NCBI GenBank assembly: GCA_963930735.1
Contig: CAWVNZ010000423.1
Coordinates: 1-64,000, forward strand
Length of the DNA: 64,000 nucleotides
Direction: 5' to 3'
Origin: Dioctria linearis
Lineage: Eukaryota > Arthropoda > Insecta > Diptera > Asilidae
Shown: positions 46,615-60,539 of the stretch, one piece after another
Position numbering within the stretch: position 1 is the first letter of the stretch
How the letters are laid out: every line of letters begins with the position of its first letter
Made by a program: the position numbers and the translations under genes
Notes under the pieces: generated by a model
The model's input: the letters and a program-made list of their open reading frames with translations, nothing else
Database searches by the model: none
What the model was told of the DNA's origin: nothing

Positions 46615-49600
46615 TTTTACTGTCGCAAATTTTAAATAAGCCAGGGATTGCCTTTTCCATAGTAAATTTTTCAAAAACTAATTTTTTACTGTCGCAAATT
46701 TTAATTACGCCAGGGATTGCCTTTTCTATAGTAAATTATTCAAAAAATAATTTTTTACTGTGGCAAATTTTAATTGTGCCAAGGATTTCCTTTTCTACAG
46801 TAAATTTTTCAAAAAATAATTTTTTACTGTCGCAAATTTTAAATACGCCAGGGATTGCCTTTTCTATAGTAAATTATTCAAAAAATAATTTTTTACTGTC
46901 GCAAATTTTAATTGCGCCAGGGATTGCCTTTTCTATAGTAAATTTTTCAAAAAATAATTTTATACTGTCGCAAATTTTAATTGCGCCAGGGATTGCATTT
47001 TCTATAGTAAATTTTTCACAAATTAATTTTTTACTGTCGCAAATTTTAAATAAGCCAGGGATTGCCTCTTCTATAGTAAATTTTGCAAAAAATAATTTTT
47101 TACTGTCAAAAATTTTAAATACGCCAGGGATTGCCTTTTCTATAGTAAATTATTCAAAAAATAATTTTTTACTGTCGCAAATTTTAATTACGCCAGGGAT
47201 TGCCTTTTCTATAGTAAATTTTTCACAAATTAATTTTTTACTGTCGCAAATTTTAATGGCGCCAGGGATTGCCTTTCCTATAGTAAATTTTTCAAAAAAT
47301 AATTTTTTACCGTCGCAAATTTTAAATACGCCAGGGATTGCCTTTTCTATAGTAAATTTTGCAAAAAAATAATTTTTTACTGTCGCAAATTGTAATTGCG
47401 CCAGGGATTACCTTTTCTATAGTAAATTTTTCAAAAAATAATTTTTTACTGTCGCAAATTTTAAATCCGCCAGGGATTGCCTTTTCCATAGTAAATTATT
47501 CAAAAAATATTTTTTTACTGTCGCAAATTTTAATTGTGCCAGGGATTGCCTTTTCTACAGTAAATTTTTCAAAAAATAATTTTCCACTGTCGCAAATTTT
47601 AATTGCGCCAGGGATTGCCTTTTCTACAGTAAATTTTGCAAAAAATAATTTTTTACTGTCGCAAATTTTAATTGCGCCAGGGATTGCCTTTTCTTTAGTA
47701 AATTTTTCACAAATTAATTTTTTACTGTCGCAAATTTAAAACACGACCGGGATTGCCTTTTCTATACTAAAGTATTCAAAAAATAATTTTTTACTGTCGC
47801 AAATTTTAAATACGCCAGGGATTGCCTTTTCTATAGTAAATTTTGCAAAAAAATATTTTTTTACTGTCGCAAGTTTTAATTGAGCCAGGGATTACCTTTT
47901 CTATAGTAAATTTTTCACAAATTAATTTTTTACTGTCGCAAATTTTAAATACGCCTGGGATTGCCTTTTCTATAGTAAATTATTCAAAAAATAATTTTTT
48001 ACTGTCGCAAATTTTAATTGCGCCAGGGATTGCCTTTTCTATAGTAAATTTTTCAAAAAATAATTTTATACTGTCGCAAATTTTAGTTGCGCCAGGGATT
48101 GCCTTTTCTATAGTAAATTTTTCACAAATTAAATTTTTACTGTCGCAAATTTTAAATACGCCAGGGATTGCCTTTTCTATAGTAAATTATTCAAAAAATA
48201 ATTTTTTACTGTCGCAAATTTTAATTGCGCCAGGGAGTGCCTTTTCTACAGTAAATTTTTCAAAAAATAATTTTTTACTGTCGCAAATTTTAATTGCGCC
48301 AGGGATTGCCTTTTCTATAGTAAATTTTTCAAAAATTAATTTTTTACTGTCGCAAATTTTAATTATGCCAGGGATTCCCTTTTCTATAGTAAATTATTCA
48401 AAAAATAATTTTGTACTGTCGCAAATTTTAATTACGCCGGAGATTGCCTTTTCTATAGTAAATTTTTCAAAAATTAATTTTATACTGTCGCAAATTTTAA
48501 ATACGCCAGGGATTGCCTTTTCTATAGTAAATTTTTCAAAAAATAATTTTTTACTGTCGCAAATTTTAATTACGCCAGGGATTGCCTCTTCTATAGTAAA
48601 TTTTGCAAAAAATAATTTTTTACTGTCGCAAATTTTAAATACGCCAGGGATTGCCTTTTCTATAGTAAATTTTTCAAAAAATAGTTTTTTACTGTCGCAA
48701 ATTTTAATTACGCCAGGGATTGCCTTTTCTACAGTAAATTTTTCAAAAATTAATTTTATACTGTCGCAAATTTTAAATACGCCAGGGATTGCCTCTTCTA
48801 TAGTAAATTTTGCAAAAAATAATTTTTTACTGTCGCAAATTTTAATTGCGCCAGGGATTGCCTTTTCTATAGTAAATTTTTCACAAATTAATTTTTTTTT
48901 GTCGCAAATTTTAAATACGCCAGGGATTGCCTTTTCTATAGTAAATTATTGAAAAAATAATTTTTTACTGTCGCAAATTTTAATTGCGCCAGGGATTGCC
49001 TTTTCTATAGTAAATTTTTCAAAAAATAATTTTATACTGTCGCAAATTTTAATTGCGCCAGGGATTGCCTTTTCTATAGTACATTTTTCACAAATTAATT
49101 TTTTACTGTCGCAAATTTTAAATACGCCAGGGATTGCCTTTTCTGTAGTAAATTATTCAAAAAATAATTTTTTACTGTCGCAAATTTTAATTGCGCCAGG
49201 GATTGCCTTTTCTACAGTAAATTTTTCAAAAAATAATTTTTTACTGTCGCAAATTTTAATTGCGCCAGGAATTGCCTTTTCTATAGTAAATTTTTCAAAA
49301 AATAATTTTTTACTGTCGCAAATTTTAATTACGCCAGGGATTCCCTTTTCTATAGTAAATTATTCAAAAAATAATTTTATACTGTCGCAAATTTTAATTA
49401 CGCCGGGATTGCCTTTTCTATAGTAAATTTTTCAAAAATTAATTTTATACTGCCGCAAATTTTAAATACGCCAGGGATTGCCTCTCCTATAGTAAATTTT
49501 GCAAAAAATAATTATTTACTGTCGCAAATTTTAAATACGCCGGGATTTGCCTTTTCTATAGTAAATTATTCAAATAATAATTTTTTACTGTCGCAAATTT

Positions 49601-52600
49601 TAATTATGCCAGGGATTGCCTTTTCTATAGTAAATTTTTCACAAATTAATTTTTTACTGTCGCAAATTTTAATTGCGCCAGGGATTGCCTTTTCTATAGT
49701 AAATTTTTCAAAAAATAATTTTTTACCGTCGCAAATTTTAAATACGCCAGGGATTGCCTTTTCTATAGTAAATTTTGCAAAAAATAATTTTTTACTGTCG
49801 CAAATTGTAATTGCGCCAGGGATTACCTTTTCTATAGTAAATTTTTCAAAAAATAATTTTCCACTGTCGCAAATTTTAATTGCGCCAGGGATTGCCTTTT
49901 CTACAGTAAATTTTGCAAAAAATAATTTTTTACTGTCGCAAATTTTAATTGCGCCAGGGATTGCCTTTTCTTTAGTAAATTTTTCACAAATTAATTTTTT
50001 ACTCTCGCAAATTTAAAACACGCCCGGGATTGCCTTTTCTATAGTAAATTATTCAAAAAATAATTTTTTACTGTCGCAAAATTTAAATACGCCAGGGATT
50101 GCCTTTTCTATAGTAAGTTTTGCAAAAAAATATTTTTTTACTGTCGCAAGTATTAATTGCGCCAGCGATTACCTTTTCTATAGTAAATTTTTCACAAATT
50201 AATTTTTTACTGTCGCAAATTTTAAATACGCCAGGGATTGCCTTTTCTATAGTAAATTATTCAAAAAATAATTTTTTACTGTCTCAAATTTTAATTGCGC
50301 CAGGGATTGCCTTTTCTATAGTAAATTTTTCAAAGAATAATTTTATACTGTCGCAAATTTTAATTGCGCCAGGGATTGCCTTTTCTTTAGTAAATTTTTC
50401 ACAATTTAAATTTTTATTGTCGCAAATTTTAAATACGGCAGGGATTGCCTTTTCTATAGTAAATTATTCAAAAAATAATTTTGTACTGTCGCAAATTTTA
50501 ATTACGCCGGGGATTGCCTTTTCTATAGTAAATTTTTCAAAAATTAATTTTATACTGTCGCAAATTTTAAATACGCCAGGGATTGCCTCTTCTATAGTAA
50601 ATTTTGCAAAAAATAATTTTTTACTCTCGCAAATTTTAAATACGCCAGGGATTGCCTTTTCTTTAGTAAATTTTTCACAATTTAAATTTTTATTGTCGCA
50701 AATTTTAATTGCGCCAGGGATTGCCTTTTCTTTAGTAAATTTTTCACAATTTAAATTTTTATTGTCGCAAATTTTAAATACGGCAGGGATTGCCTTTTCT
50801 ATAGTAAATTATTCAAAAAATAATGTTTTACTGTCGCAAATTTTAATTGCGCCAGGGATTGCCTTTTCTATAGTAAATTTTTCAAAAAATAATTTTATAC
50901 TGTCGCAAATTTTAATTGCGCCAGGGATTGCCTTTTCTATAGTACATTTTTCACAAATTAATTTTTTACTGTCGCAAATTTTAAATACGCCAGGTATTGC
51001 CTTTTCTATAGTAAATTATTCAAAAAATAATTTTTTACTGTCGCAAAATTTAAATACGCCAGGGATTGCCTTTTCTATAGTAAGTTTTGCAAAAAAATAT
51101 TTTTTTACTGTCGCAAGTTTTAATTGCGCCAGCGATTACCTTTTCTATAGTAAATTTTTCGCAAATTAATTTTTTACTGTCGCAAATTTTAAATACGCCA
51201 GGGATTGCCTTTTCTATAGTAAATTATTCAAAAAATAATTTTTTACTGTCTCAAATTTTAATTGCGCCAGGGATTGCCTTTTCTATAGTAAATTTTTCAA
51301 AGAATAATTTTATACTGTCGCAAATTTTAATTGCGCCAGGGATTGCCTTTTCTTTAGTAAATTTTTCACAATTTAAATGTTTATTGTCGCAAATTTTAAA
51401 TACGGCAGGGATTGCCTTTTCTATAGTAAATTATTCAAAAAATAATTTTTTACTGTCGCAAATTTTAAATACGCCAGGGATTGCCTTTTCTATAGTAAGT
51501 TTTGCAAAAAAATATATTTTTTTACTGTCGCGAGTTTTAATTGCGCCAGGGATTACCTTTTCTATAGTAAATTTTTCACAAATTAATTTTTTACTGTCGC
51601 AAATTTCAAAAACGCCAGGGATTGCCTTTTCTATAGTAAATTATTCAAAAAATAATTTTTTAATGTCTCAAATTTTAATTGCGCCAGGGATTGCCTTTTC
51701 TATAGTAAATTTTTCAAAAAAATAATTTTATACTGACGCAAATTTTAATTGCGCCAGGGATTGCCTTTTCTATAGTAAATTTTTCACAAATTAAATTTTT
51801 ACTGTCGCAAATTTTAAATACGCCAGGGATTGCCTTTTCTATAGTAAATTATTCAAAAAATAATTTTGTATTGTCGCAAATTATAATTACGCCGGGGATT
51901 GCCTTTTCTATAGTAAATTTTTCACAAATTAATTTTTTACTGTCGCAAATTTAAAACACGCCCGGGATTGCCTTTTCTATAGTAAATTATTCATAAAATA
52001 ATTTTTTACTGTCGCAAATTTTAAATACGCCAGGGATTGCCTTTTCTATAGTAAGTTTTGCAAAAAAATATATTTTTTTACTGTCGCAAATTATAATTAC
52101 GCCAGGGATTGCCTTTTCTATAGTAAATTTTTCTCAAATTAATTTTTTACTGTCGCAAATTTTAACTGCGCCAGGGATTGCCTTTTCTATAGTAAATTTT
52201 TCAAAAAATAATTTTTTACTGTCGCAAATTTTAAATACGCCAGGGATTGACTTTTCTATAGTAAATTTTCCAAAAAAATAATTTTTTACTGTCGCAAATT
52301 GTAATTGCGCCAGGGATTACCTTTTCTATAGTAAATTTTTCAAAAAATAATTTTTTACTGTCGCAAATTTTGAATCCGCCAGGGATTGCCTTTTCTATAG
52401 TAAATTATTCAAAAAATAATTTTTTACTGTGGCAAATTTTAATTGCGCCAGGGATGATTGCCTTTTCTACAGTAAATTTTTCAAAAAATAATTTTCTACT
52501 GTCGCAAATTTTAATTACGCCAGGGATTGCCTTTTCTACAGTAAATTTTGCAAAAAATAATTTTTTACTGTCGCAAATTTTAATTGCGCCAGGGATTGCC

Positions 52601-54355
52601 TTTTCAATATTAAATTTTTGACAAATTAATTTTTTACTGTCGCAAATTTAAAACACGCCAGGGATTGCCTTTTCTATAGTAAATTATTCAAAAAATAATT
52701 TTTTACTGTCGCAAATTTTAAATACGCCAGGGATTGCCTTTTCTATAGTAAATTTTGCAAAAAAATATTTTTTTACTGTCGCAAGTTTTAATTGCGCCAG
52801 GGATTACTTTTTCTATAGTAAATTTTTCAAAAATTAATTTTTTACTGTCCCAAATTTTAATTACGCCAGGGATTGCCTTTTCTATAGTAAATTATTCAAA
52901 AAATAATTTCTTACTGTCGCAAATTTTAATTGCGCCAGGGATTGCCTTTTCTACAGTAAATTTTTCAAAAAAATAATTTTCCACTGTCGCAAATTTTAAT
53001 TGCGCCAGGGATTGCCTTTTCTATAGTAAATTTTGCAAAAAATAATTTTTTACTGTCGCAAATTTTAATTGCGCCAGGGATTGCCTTTTCTTTAGTAAAA
53101 TTTTCACAAATTAATTTTTTATTGTCGCAAATTTAAAACACGCCCGGGATTGCCTTTTCTATAGTAAATTATTCAAAAAATAATTTTTTACTGTCGCAAA
53201 TTTTATACGCCAGGGATTGCCTTTCTATAGTATATTTTGCAAAAAAATATTTTTTTACTGTCGCAAATTTTAATTGCGCCAGAGATTGCCTTTTCTATAG
53301 TAAATTATTCAAAAAATAATTTTTTGCTGTCGCAAATTTTAATTGCGCCAGGGATTGCCTTTTCTACAGTAAATTTTGCAAAAAATATTTTTTTACTGTC
53401 GCAAATTTTAATTGCGCCAGGGATTGCCTTTTCTTTAGTAAATTTTTCACAAATTAATTTTTTACTGTCGCAAATTTAAAACACGCCCGGGATTGCCTTT
53501 TCTATAGTAAATTATTCAAAAAATAATTTTTTACTGTCGCAAATTTTAAATACGCCAGGGATTGCCTTTGTATAGTAAATTTTGCAAAAAAATATTTTTT
53601 TACTGTCGCAAGTTTTAATTGCGCCAGGGATTACCTTTTCTATTGTAAATTTTTCCCAAATTAATTTTTTACTGTCGCAAATTTTAAATACGCCTGGGAT
53701 TGCCTTTTCTATAGTAAATTATTCAAAAAATAATTTTTTACTGTCGCAAATTTTAATTGCGCCAGGGATTGCCTTTTCTATAGTAAATTTTTCAAAAAAT
53801 AATTTTATACTGTCGCAAATTTTAATTGCGCCAGGGATTGCCTTTTCTATAGTTAATTTTTCACAAATTAAATTTTTACTGTCGCAAATTTTAAATACGC
53901 CAGGGATTGCCTTTTCTATAGTAAATTATTCAAAAAATAATTTTTTACTGTCGCAAATTTTAATTGCGCCAGGGAGTGCCTTTTCTACAGTAAATTATTC
54001 AAAAAATAATTTTTTACTGTCGCAAATTTTAATTGCGCCAGGGAGTGCCTTTTCTACAGTAAATTTTTCACAAATTAATTTTTTACTGTCGCAAATTTTA
54101 AATACGCCAGGGATTCCCTTTTCTATAGTAAATTATTCAAAAAATAATTTTGTACTGTCGCAAATTTTAATTACGCCGGGGATTGCCTTTTCTATAGTAA
54201 ATTTTTCAAAAATTAATTTTATACTGTCGCAAATTTTAAATACGCCAGGGATTGCCTTTTCTATAGTAAATTTTTCACAAATTAATTTTTTACTGTCGCA
54301 AATTTTAAATACGCCAGGGATTGCCTTTTCTATAGTAAATTTTTCAAAAAATAAT
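46615..54355. repeat. 7.74-kb satellite unit, copy 1
   Basis: Tandem unit repeated immediately downstream at an offset of 7740-7741 bp. Boundaries are set by loss of match just upstream (GGGATGGGA monomer at 46575 versus GGGATTGCC at 54317) and gain of match at the AAATAAGCC monomer (46634 and 54376). Marker variants shared: AATGGCGCC, ACACGACCGGG, TACTAAAGTATTC, AATTTTAGTTGCG, CTCTCCTATAG, CAATTTAAATTTTTATTG. Few substitutions separate the copies. Confidence 0.88.
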
Positions 54356-57300
54356 TTTTTACTGTCGCAAATTTTAAATAAGCCAGGGATTGCCTTTTCC
54401 ATAGTAAATTTTTCAAAAACAAATTTTTTACTGTCGCAAATTTTAATTACGCCAGGGATTGCCTTTTCTATAGTAAATTATTCAAAAAATAATTTTTTAC
54501 TGTGGCAAATTTTAATTGTGCCAAGGATTTCCTTTTCTACAGTAAATTTTTCAAAAAATAATTTTTTACTGTCGCAAATTTTAAATACGCCAGGGATTGC
54601 CTTTTCTATAGTAAATTATTCAAAAAATAATTTTTTACTGTCGCAAATTTTAATTGCGCCAGGGATTGCCTTTTCTATAGTAAATTTTTCAAAAAATAAT
54701 TTTATACTGTCGCAAATTTTAATTGCGCCAGGGATTGCCTTTTCTATAGTAAATTTTTCACAAATTAATTTTTTACTGTCGCAAATTTTAAATAAGCCAG
54801 GGATTGCCTCTTCTATAGTAAATTTTGCAAAAAATAATTTTTTACTGTCAAAAATTTTAAATACGCCAGGGATTGCCTTTTCTATAGTAAATTATTCAAA
54901 AAATAATTTTTTACTGTCGCAAATTTTAATTACGCCAGGGATTGCCTTTTCTATAGTAAATTTTTCACAAATTAATTTTTTACTGTCGCAAATTTTAATG
55001 GCGCCAGGGATTGCCTTTCCTATAGTAAATTTTTCAAAAATAATTTTTTACCGTCGCAAATTTTAAATACGCCAGGGATTGCCTTTTCTATAGTAAATTT
55101 TGCAAAAAAATAATTTTTTACTGTCGCAAATTGTAATTGCGCCAGGGATTACCTTTTCTATAGTAAATTTTTCAAAAAATAATTTTTTACTGTCGCAAAT
55201 TTTAAATCCGCCAGGGATTGCCTTTTCCATAGTAAATTATTCAAAAAATATTTTTTTACTGTCGCAAATTTTAATTGTGCCAGGGATTGCCTTTTCTACA
55301 GTAAATTTTTCAAAAAATAATTTTCCACTGTCGCAAATTTTAATTGCGCCAGGGATTGCCTTTTCTACAGTAAATTTTGCAAAAAATAATTTTTTACTGT
55401 CGCAAATTTTAATTGCGCCAGGGATTGCCTTTTCTTTAGTAAATTTTTCACAAATTAATTTTTTACTGTCGCAAATTTAAAACACGACCGGGATTGCCTT
55501 TTCTATACTAAAGTATTCAAAAAATAATTTTTTACTGTCGCAAATTTTAAATACGCCAGGGATTGCCTTTTCTATAGTAAATTTTGCAAAAAAATATTTT
55601 TTTACTGTCGCAAGTTTTAATTGAGCCAGGGATTACCTTTTCTATAGTAAATTTTTCACAAATTAATTTTTTACTGTCGCAAATTTTAAATACGCCTGGG
55701 ATTGCCTTTTCTATAGTAAATTATTCAAAAAATAATTTTTTACTGTCGCAAATTTTAATTGCGCCAGGGATTGCCTTTTCTATAGTAAATTTTTCAAAAA
55801 ATAATTTTATACTGTCGCAAATTTTAGTTGCGCCAGGGATTGCCTTTTCTATAGTAAATTTTTCACAAATTAAATTTTTACTGTCGCAAATTTTAAATAC
55901 GCCAGGGATTGCCTTTTCTATAGTAAATTATTCAAAAAATAATTTTTTACTGTCGCAAATTTTAATTGCGCCAGGGAGTGCCTTTTCTACAGTAAATTTT
56001 TCAAAAAATAATTTTTTACTGTCGCAAATTTTAATTGCGCCAGGGATTGCCTTTTCTATAGTAAATTTTTCAAAAATTAATTTTTTACTGTCGTAAATTT
56101 TAATTATGCCAGGGATTCCCTTTTCTATAGTAAATTATTCAAAAAATAATTTTGTACTGTCGCAAATTTTAATTACGCCGGAGATTGCCTTTTCTATAGT
56201 AAATTTTTCAAAAATTAATTTTATACTGTCGCAAATTTTAAATACGCCAGGGATTGCCTTTTCTATAGTAAATTTTTCAAAAATAATTTTTTACTGTCGC
56301 AAATTTTAATTACGCCAGGGATTGCCTCTTCTATAGTAAATTTTGCAAAAAATAATTTTTTACTGTCGCAAATTTTAAATACGCCAGGGATTGCCTTTTC
56401 TATAGTAAATTTTTCAAAAAATAGTTTTTTACTGTCGCAAATTTTAATTACGCCAGGGATTGCCTTTTCTACAGTAAATTTTTCAAAAATTAATTTTATA
56501 CTGTCGCAAATTTTAAATACGCCAGGGATTGCCTCTTCTATAGTAAATTTTGCAAAAAATAATTTTTTACTGTCGCAAATTTTAATTGCGCCAGGGATTG
56601 CCTTTTCTATAGTAAATTTTTCACAAATTAATTTTTTTTTGTCGCAAATTTTAAATACGCCAGGGATTGCCTTTTCTATAGTAAATTATTGAAAAAATAA
56701 TTTTTTACTGTCGCAAATTTTAATTGCGCCAGGGATTGCCTTTTCTATAGTAAATTTTTCAAAAAATAATTTTATACTGTCGCAAATTTTAATTGCGCCA
56801 GGGATTGCCTTTTCTATAGTACATTTTTCACAAATTAATTTTTTACTGTCGCAAATTTTAAATACGCCAGGGATTGCCTTTTCTGTAGTAAATTATTCAA
56901 AAAATAATTTTTTACTGTCGCAAATTTTAATTGCGCCAGGGATTGCCTTTTCTACAGTAAATTTTTCAAAAAATAATTTTTTACTGTCGCAAATTTTAAT
57001 TGCGCCAGGAATTGCCTTTTCTATAGTAAATTTTTCAAAAAATAATTTTTTACTGTCGCAAATTTTAATTACGCCAGGGATTCCCTTTTCTATAGTAAAT
57101 TATTCAAAAAATAATTTTATACTGTCGCAAATTTTAATTACGCCGGGATTGCCTTTTCTATAGTAAATTTTTCAAAAATTAATTTTATACTGCCGCAAAT
57201 TTTAAATACGCCAGGGATTGCCTCTCCTATAGTAAATTTTGCAAAAAATAATTATTTACTGTCGCAAATTTTAAATACGCCGGGATTTGCCTTTTCTATA

Positions 57301-60300
57301 GTAAATTATTCAAATAATAATTTTTTACTGTCGCAAATTTTAATTATGCCAGGGATTGCCTTTTCTATAGTAAATTTTTCACAAATTAATTTTTTACTGT
57401 CGCAAATTTTAATTGCGCCAGGGATTGCCTTTACTATAGTAAATTTTTCAAAAAATAATTTTTTACCGTCGCAAATTTTAAATACGCCAGGGATTGCCTT
57501 TTCTATAGTAAATTTTGCAAAAAATAATTTTTTACTGTCGCAAATTGTAATTGCGCCAGGGTTTACCTTTTCTATAGTAAATTTTTCAAAAAATAATTTT
57601 CCACTGTCGCAAATTTTAATTGCGCCAGGGATTGCCTTTTCTACAGTAAATTTTGCAAAAAATAATTTTTTACTGTCGCAAATTTTAATTGCGCCAGGGA
57701 TTGCCTTTTCTTTAGTAAATTTTTCACAAATTAATTTTTTACTCTCGCAAATTTAAAACACGCCCGGGATTGCCTTTTCTATAGTAAATTATTCAAAAAA
57801 TAATTTTTTACTGTCGCAAAATTTAAATACGCCAGGGATTGCCTTTTCTATAGTAAGTTTTGCAAAAAAATATTTTTTTACTGTCGCAAGTTTTAATTGC
57901 GCCAGCGATTACCTTTTCTATAGTAAATTTTTCACAAATTAATTTTTTACTGTCGCAAATTTTAAATACGCCAGGGATTGCCTTTTCTATAGTAAATTAT
58001 TCAAAAAATAATTTTTTACTGTCTCAAATTTTAATTGCGCCAGGGATTGCCTTTTCTATAGTAAATTTTTCAAAGAATAATTTTATACTGTCGCAAATTT
58101 TAATTGCGCCAGGGATTGCCTTTTCTTTAGTAAATTTTTCACAATTTAAATTTTTATTGTCGCAAATTTTAAATACGGCAGGGATTGCCTTTTCTATAGT
58201 AAATTATTCAAAAAATAATTTTGTACTGTCGCAAATTTTAATTACGCCGGGGATTGCCTTTTCTATAGTAAATTTTTCAAAAATTAATTTTATACTGTCG
58301 CAAATTTTAAATACGCCAGGGATTGCCTCTTCTATAGTAAATTTTGCAAAAAATAATTTTTTACTCTCGCAAATTTTAAATACGCCAGGGATTGCCTTTT
58401 CGTTAGTAAATTTTTCACAATTTAAATTTTTATTGTCGCAAATTTTAATTGCGCCAGGGATTGCCTTTTCTTTAGTAAATTTTTCACAATTTAAATTTTT
58501 ATTGTCGCAAATTTTAAATACGGCAGGGATTGCCTTTTCTATAGTAAATTATTCAAAAAATAATTTTTTACTGTCGCAAATTTTAATTGCGCCAGGGATT
58601 GCCTTTTCTATAGTAAATTTTTCAAAAAATAATTTTATACTGTCGCAAATTTTAATTGCGCCAGGGATTGCCTTTTCTATAGTACATTTTTCACAAATTA
58701 ATTTTTTACTGTCGCAAATTTTAAATACGCCAGGGATTGCCTTTTCTATAGTAAATTATTCAAAAAATAATTTTTTACTGTCGCAAAATTTAAATACGCC
58801 AGGGATTGCCTTTTCTATAGTAAGTTTTGCAAAAAAATATTTTTTTACTGTCGCAAGTTTTAATTGCGCCAGCGATTACCTTTTCTATAGTAAATTTTTC
58901 GCAAATTAATTTTTTACTGTCGCAAATTTTAAATACGCCAGGGATTGCCTTTTCTATAGTAAATTATTCAAAAAATAATTTTTTACTGTCTCAAATTTTA
59001 ATTGCGCCAGGGATTGCCTTTTCTATAGTAAATTTTTCAAAGAATAATTTTATACTGTCGCAAATTTTAATTGCGCCAGGGATTGCCTTTTCTTTAGTAA
59101 ATTTTTCACAATTTAAATGTTTATTGTCGCAAATTTTAAATACGGCAGGGATTGCCTTTTCTATAGTAAATTATTCAAAAAATAATTTTTTACTGTCGCA
59201 AATTTTAAATACGCCAGGGATTGCCTTTTCTATAGTAAGTTTTGCAAAAAAATATATTTTTTTACTGTCGCGAGTTTTAATTGCGCCAGGGATTACCTTT
59301 TCTATAGTAAATTTTTCACAAATTAATTTTTTACTGTCGCAAATTTCAAAAACGCCAGGGATTGCCTTTTCTATAGTAAATTATTCAAAAAATAATTTTT
59401 TAATGTCTCAAATTTTAATTGCGCCAGGGATTGCCTTTTCTATAGTAAATTTTTCAAAAAAATAATTTTATACTGTCGCAAATTTTAATTGCGCCAGGGA
59501 TTACCTTTTCTATAGTAAATTTTTCACAAATTAAATTTTTACTGTCGCAAATTTTAAATACGCCAGGGATTGCCTTTTCTATAGTAAATTATTCAAAAAA
59601 TAATTTTGTATTGTCGCAAATTATAATTACGCCGGGGATTGCCTTTTCTATAGTAAATTTTTCACAAATTAATTTTTTACTGTCGCAAATTTAAAACACG
59701 CCCGGGATTGCCTTTTCTATAGTAAATTATTCATAAAATAATTTTTTACTGTCGCAAATTTTAAATACGCCAGGGATTGCCTTTTCTATAGTAAGTTTTG
59801 CAAAAAAATATATTTTTTTACTGTCGCAAATTTTAATTACGCCAGGGATTGCCTTTTCTATAGTAAATTTTTCTCAAATTAATTTTTTACTGTCGCAAAT
59901 TTTAACTGCGCCAGGGATTGCCTTTTCTATAGTAAATTTTTTAAAAAATAATTTTTTACTGTCGCAAATTTTAAATACGCCAGGGATTGACTTTTCTATA
60001 GTAAATTTTCCAAAAAAATAATTTTTTACTGTCGCAAATTGTAATTGCGCCAGGGATTACCTTTTCTATAGTAAATTTTTCAAAAAATAATTTTTTACTG
60101 TCGCAAATTTTGAATCCGCCAGGGATTGCCTTTTCTATAGTAAATTATTCAAAAAATAATTTTTTACTGTGGCAAATTTTAATTGCGCCAGGAATGATTG
60201 CCTTTTCTACAGTAAATTTTTCAAAAAATAATTTTCTACTGTCGCAAATTTTAATTACGCCAGGGATTGCCTTTTCTACAGTAAATTTTGCAAAAAATAA

Positions 60301-60539
60301 TTTTTTTCTGTCGCAAATTTTAATTGCGCCAGGGATTGCCTTTTCAATATTAAATTTTTGACAAATTAATTTTTTACTGTCGCAAATTTAAAACACGCCA
60401 GGGATTGCCTTTTCTATAGTAAATTATTCAAAAAATAATTTTTTACTGTCGCAAATTTTAAATACGCCAGGGATTGCCTTTTCTATAGTAAATTTTGCAA
60501 AAAAATATTTTTTTACTGTCGCAAGTTTTAATTGCGCCA
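54356..60539. repeat. 7.74-kb satellite unit, copy 2 (cut short at 6.2 kb)
   Basis: Matches copy 1 until about 60539, where it switches in register to the sequence of 55766 onward. Private or derived changes relative to copy 1 include GTCGTAAATT (56091), GCCTTTACTATAG (57427), GGGTTTACC (57560), a one-base loss at 56280 and CGTTAG (58401). Confidence 0.88.
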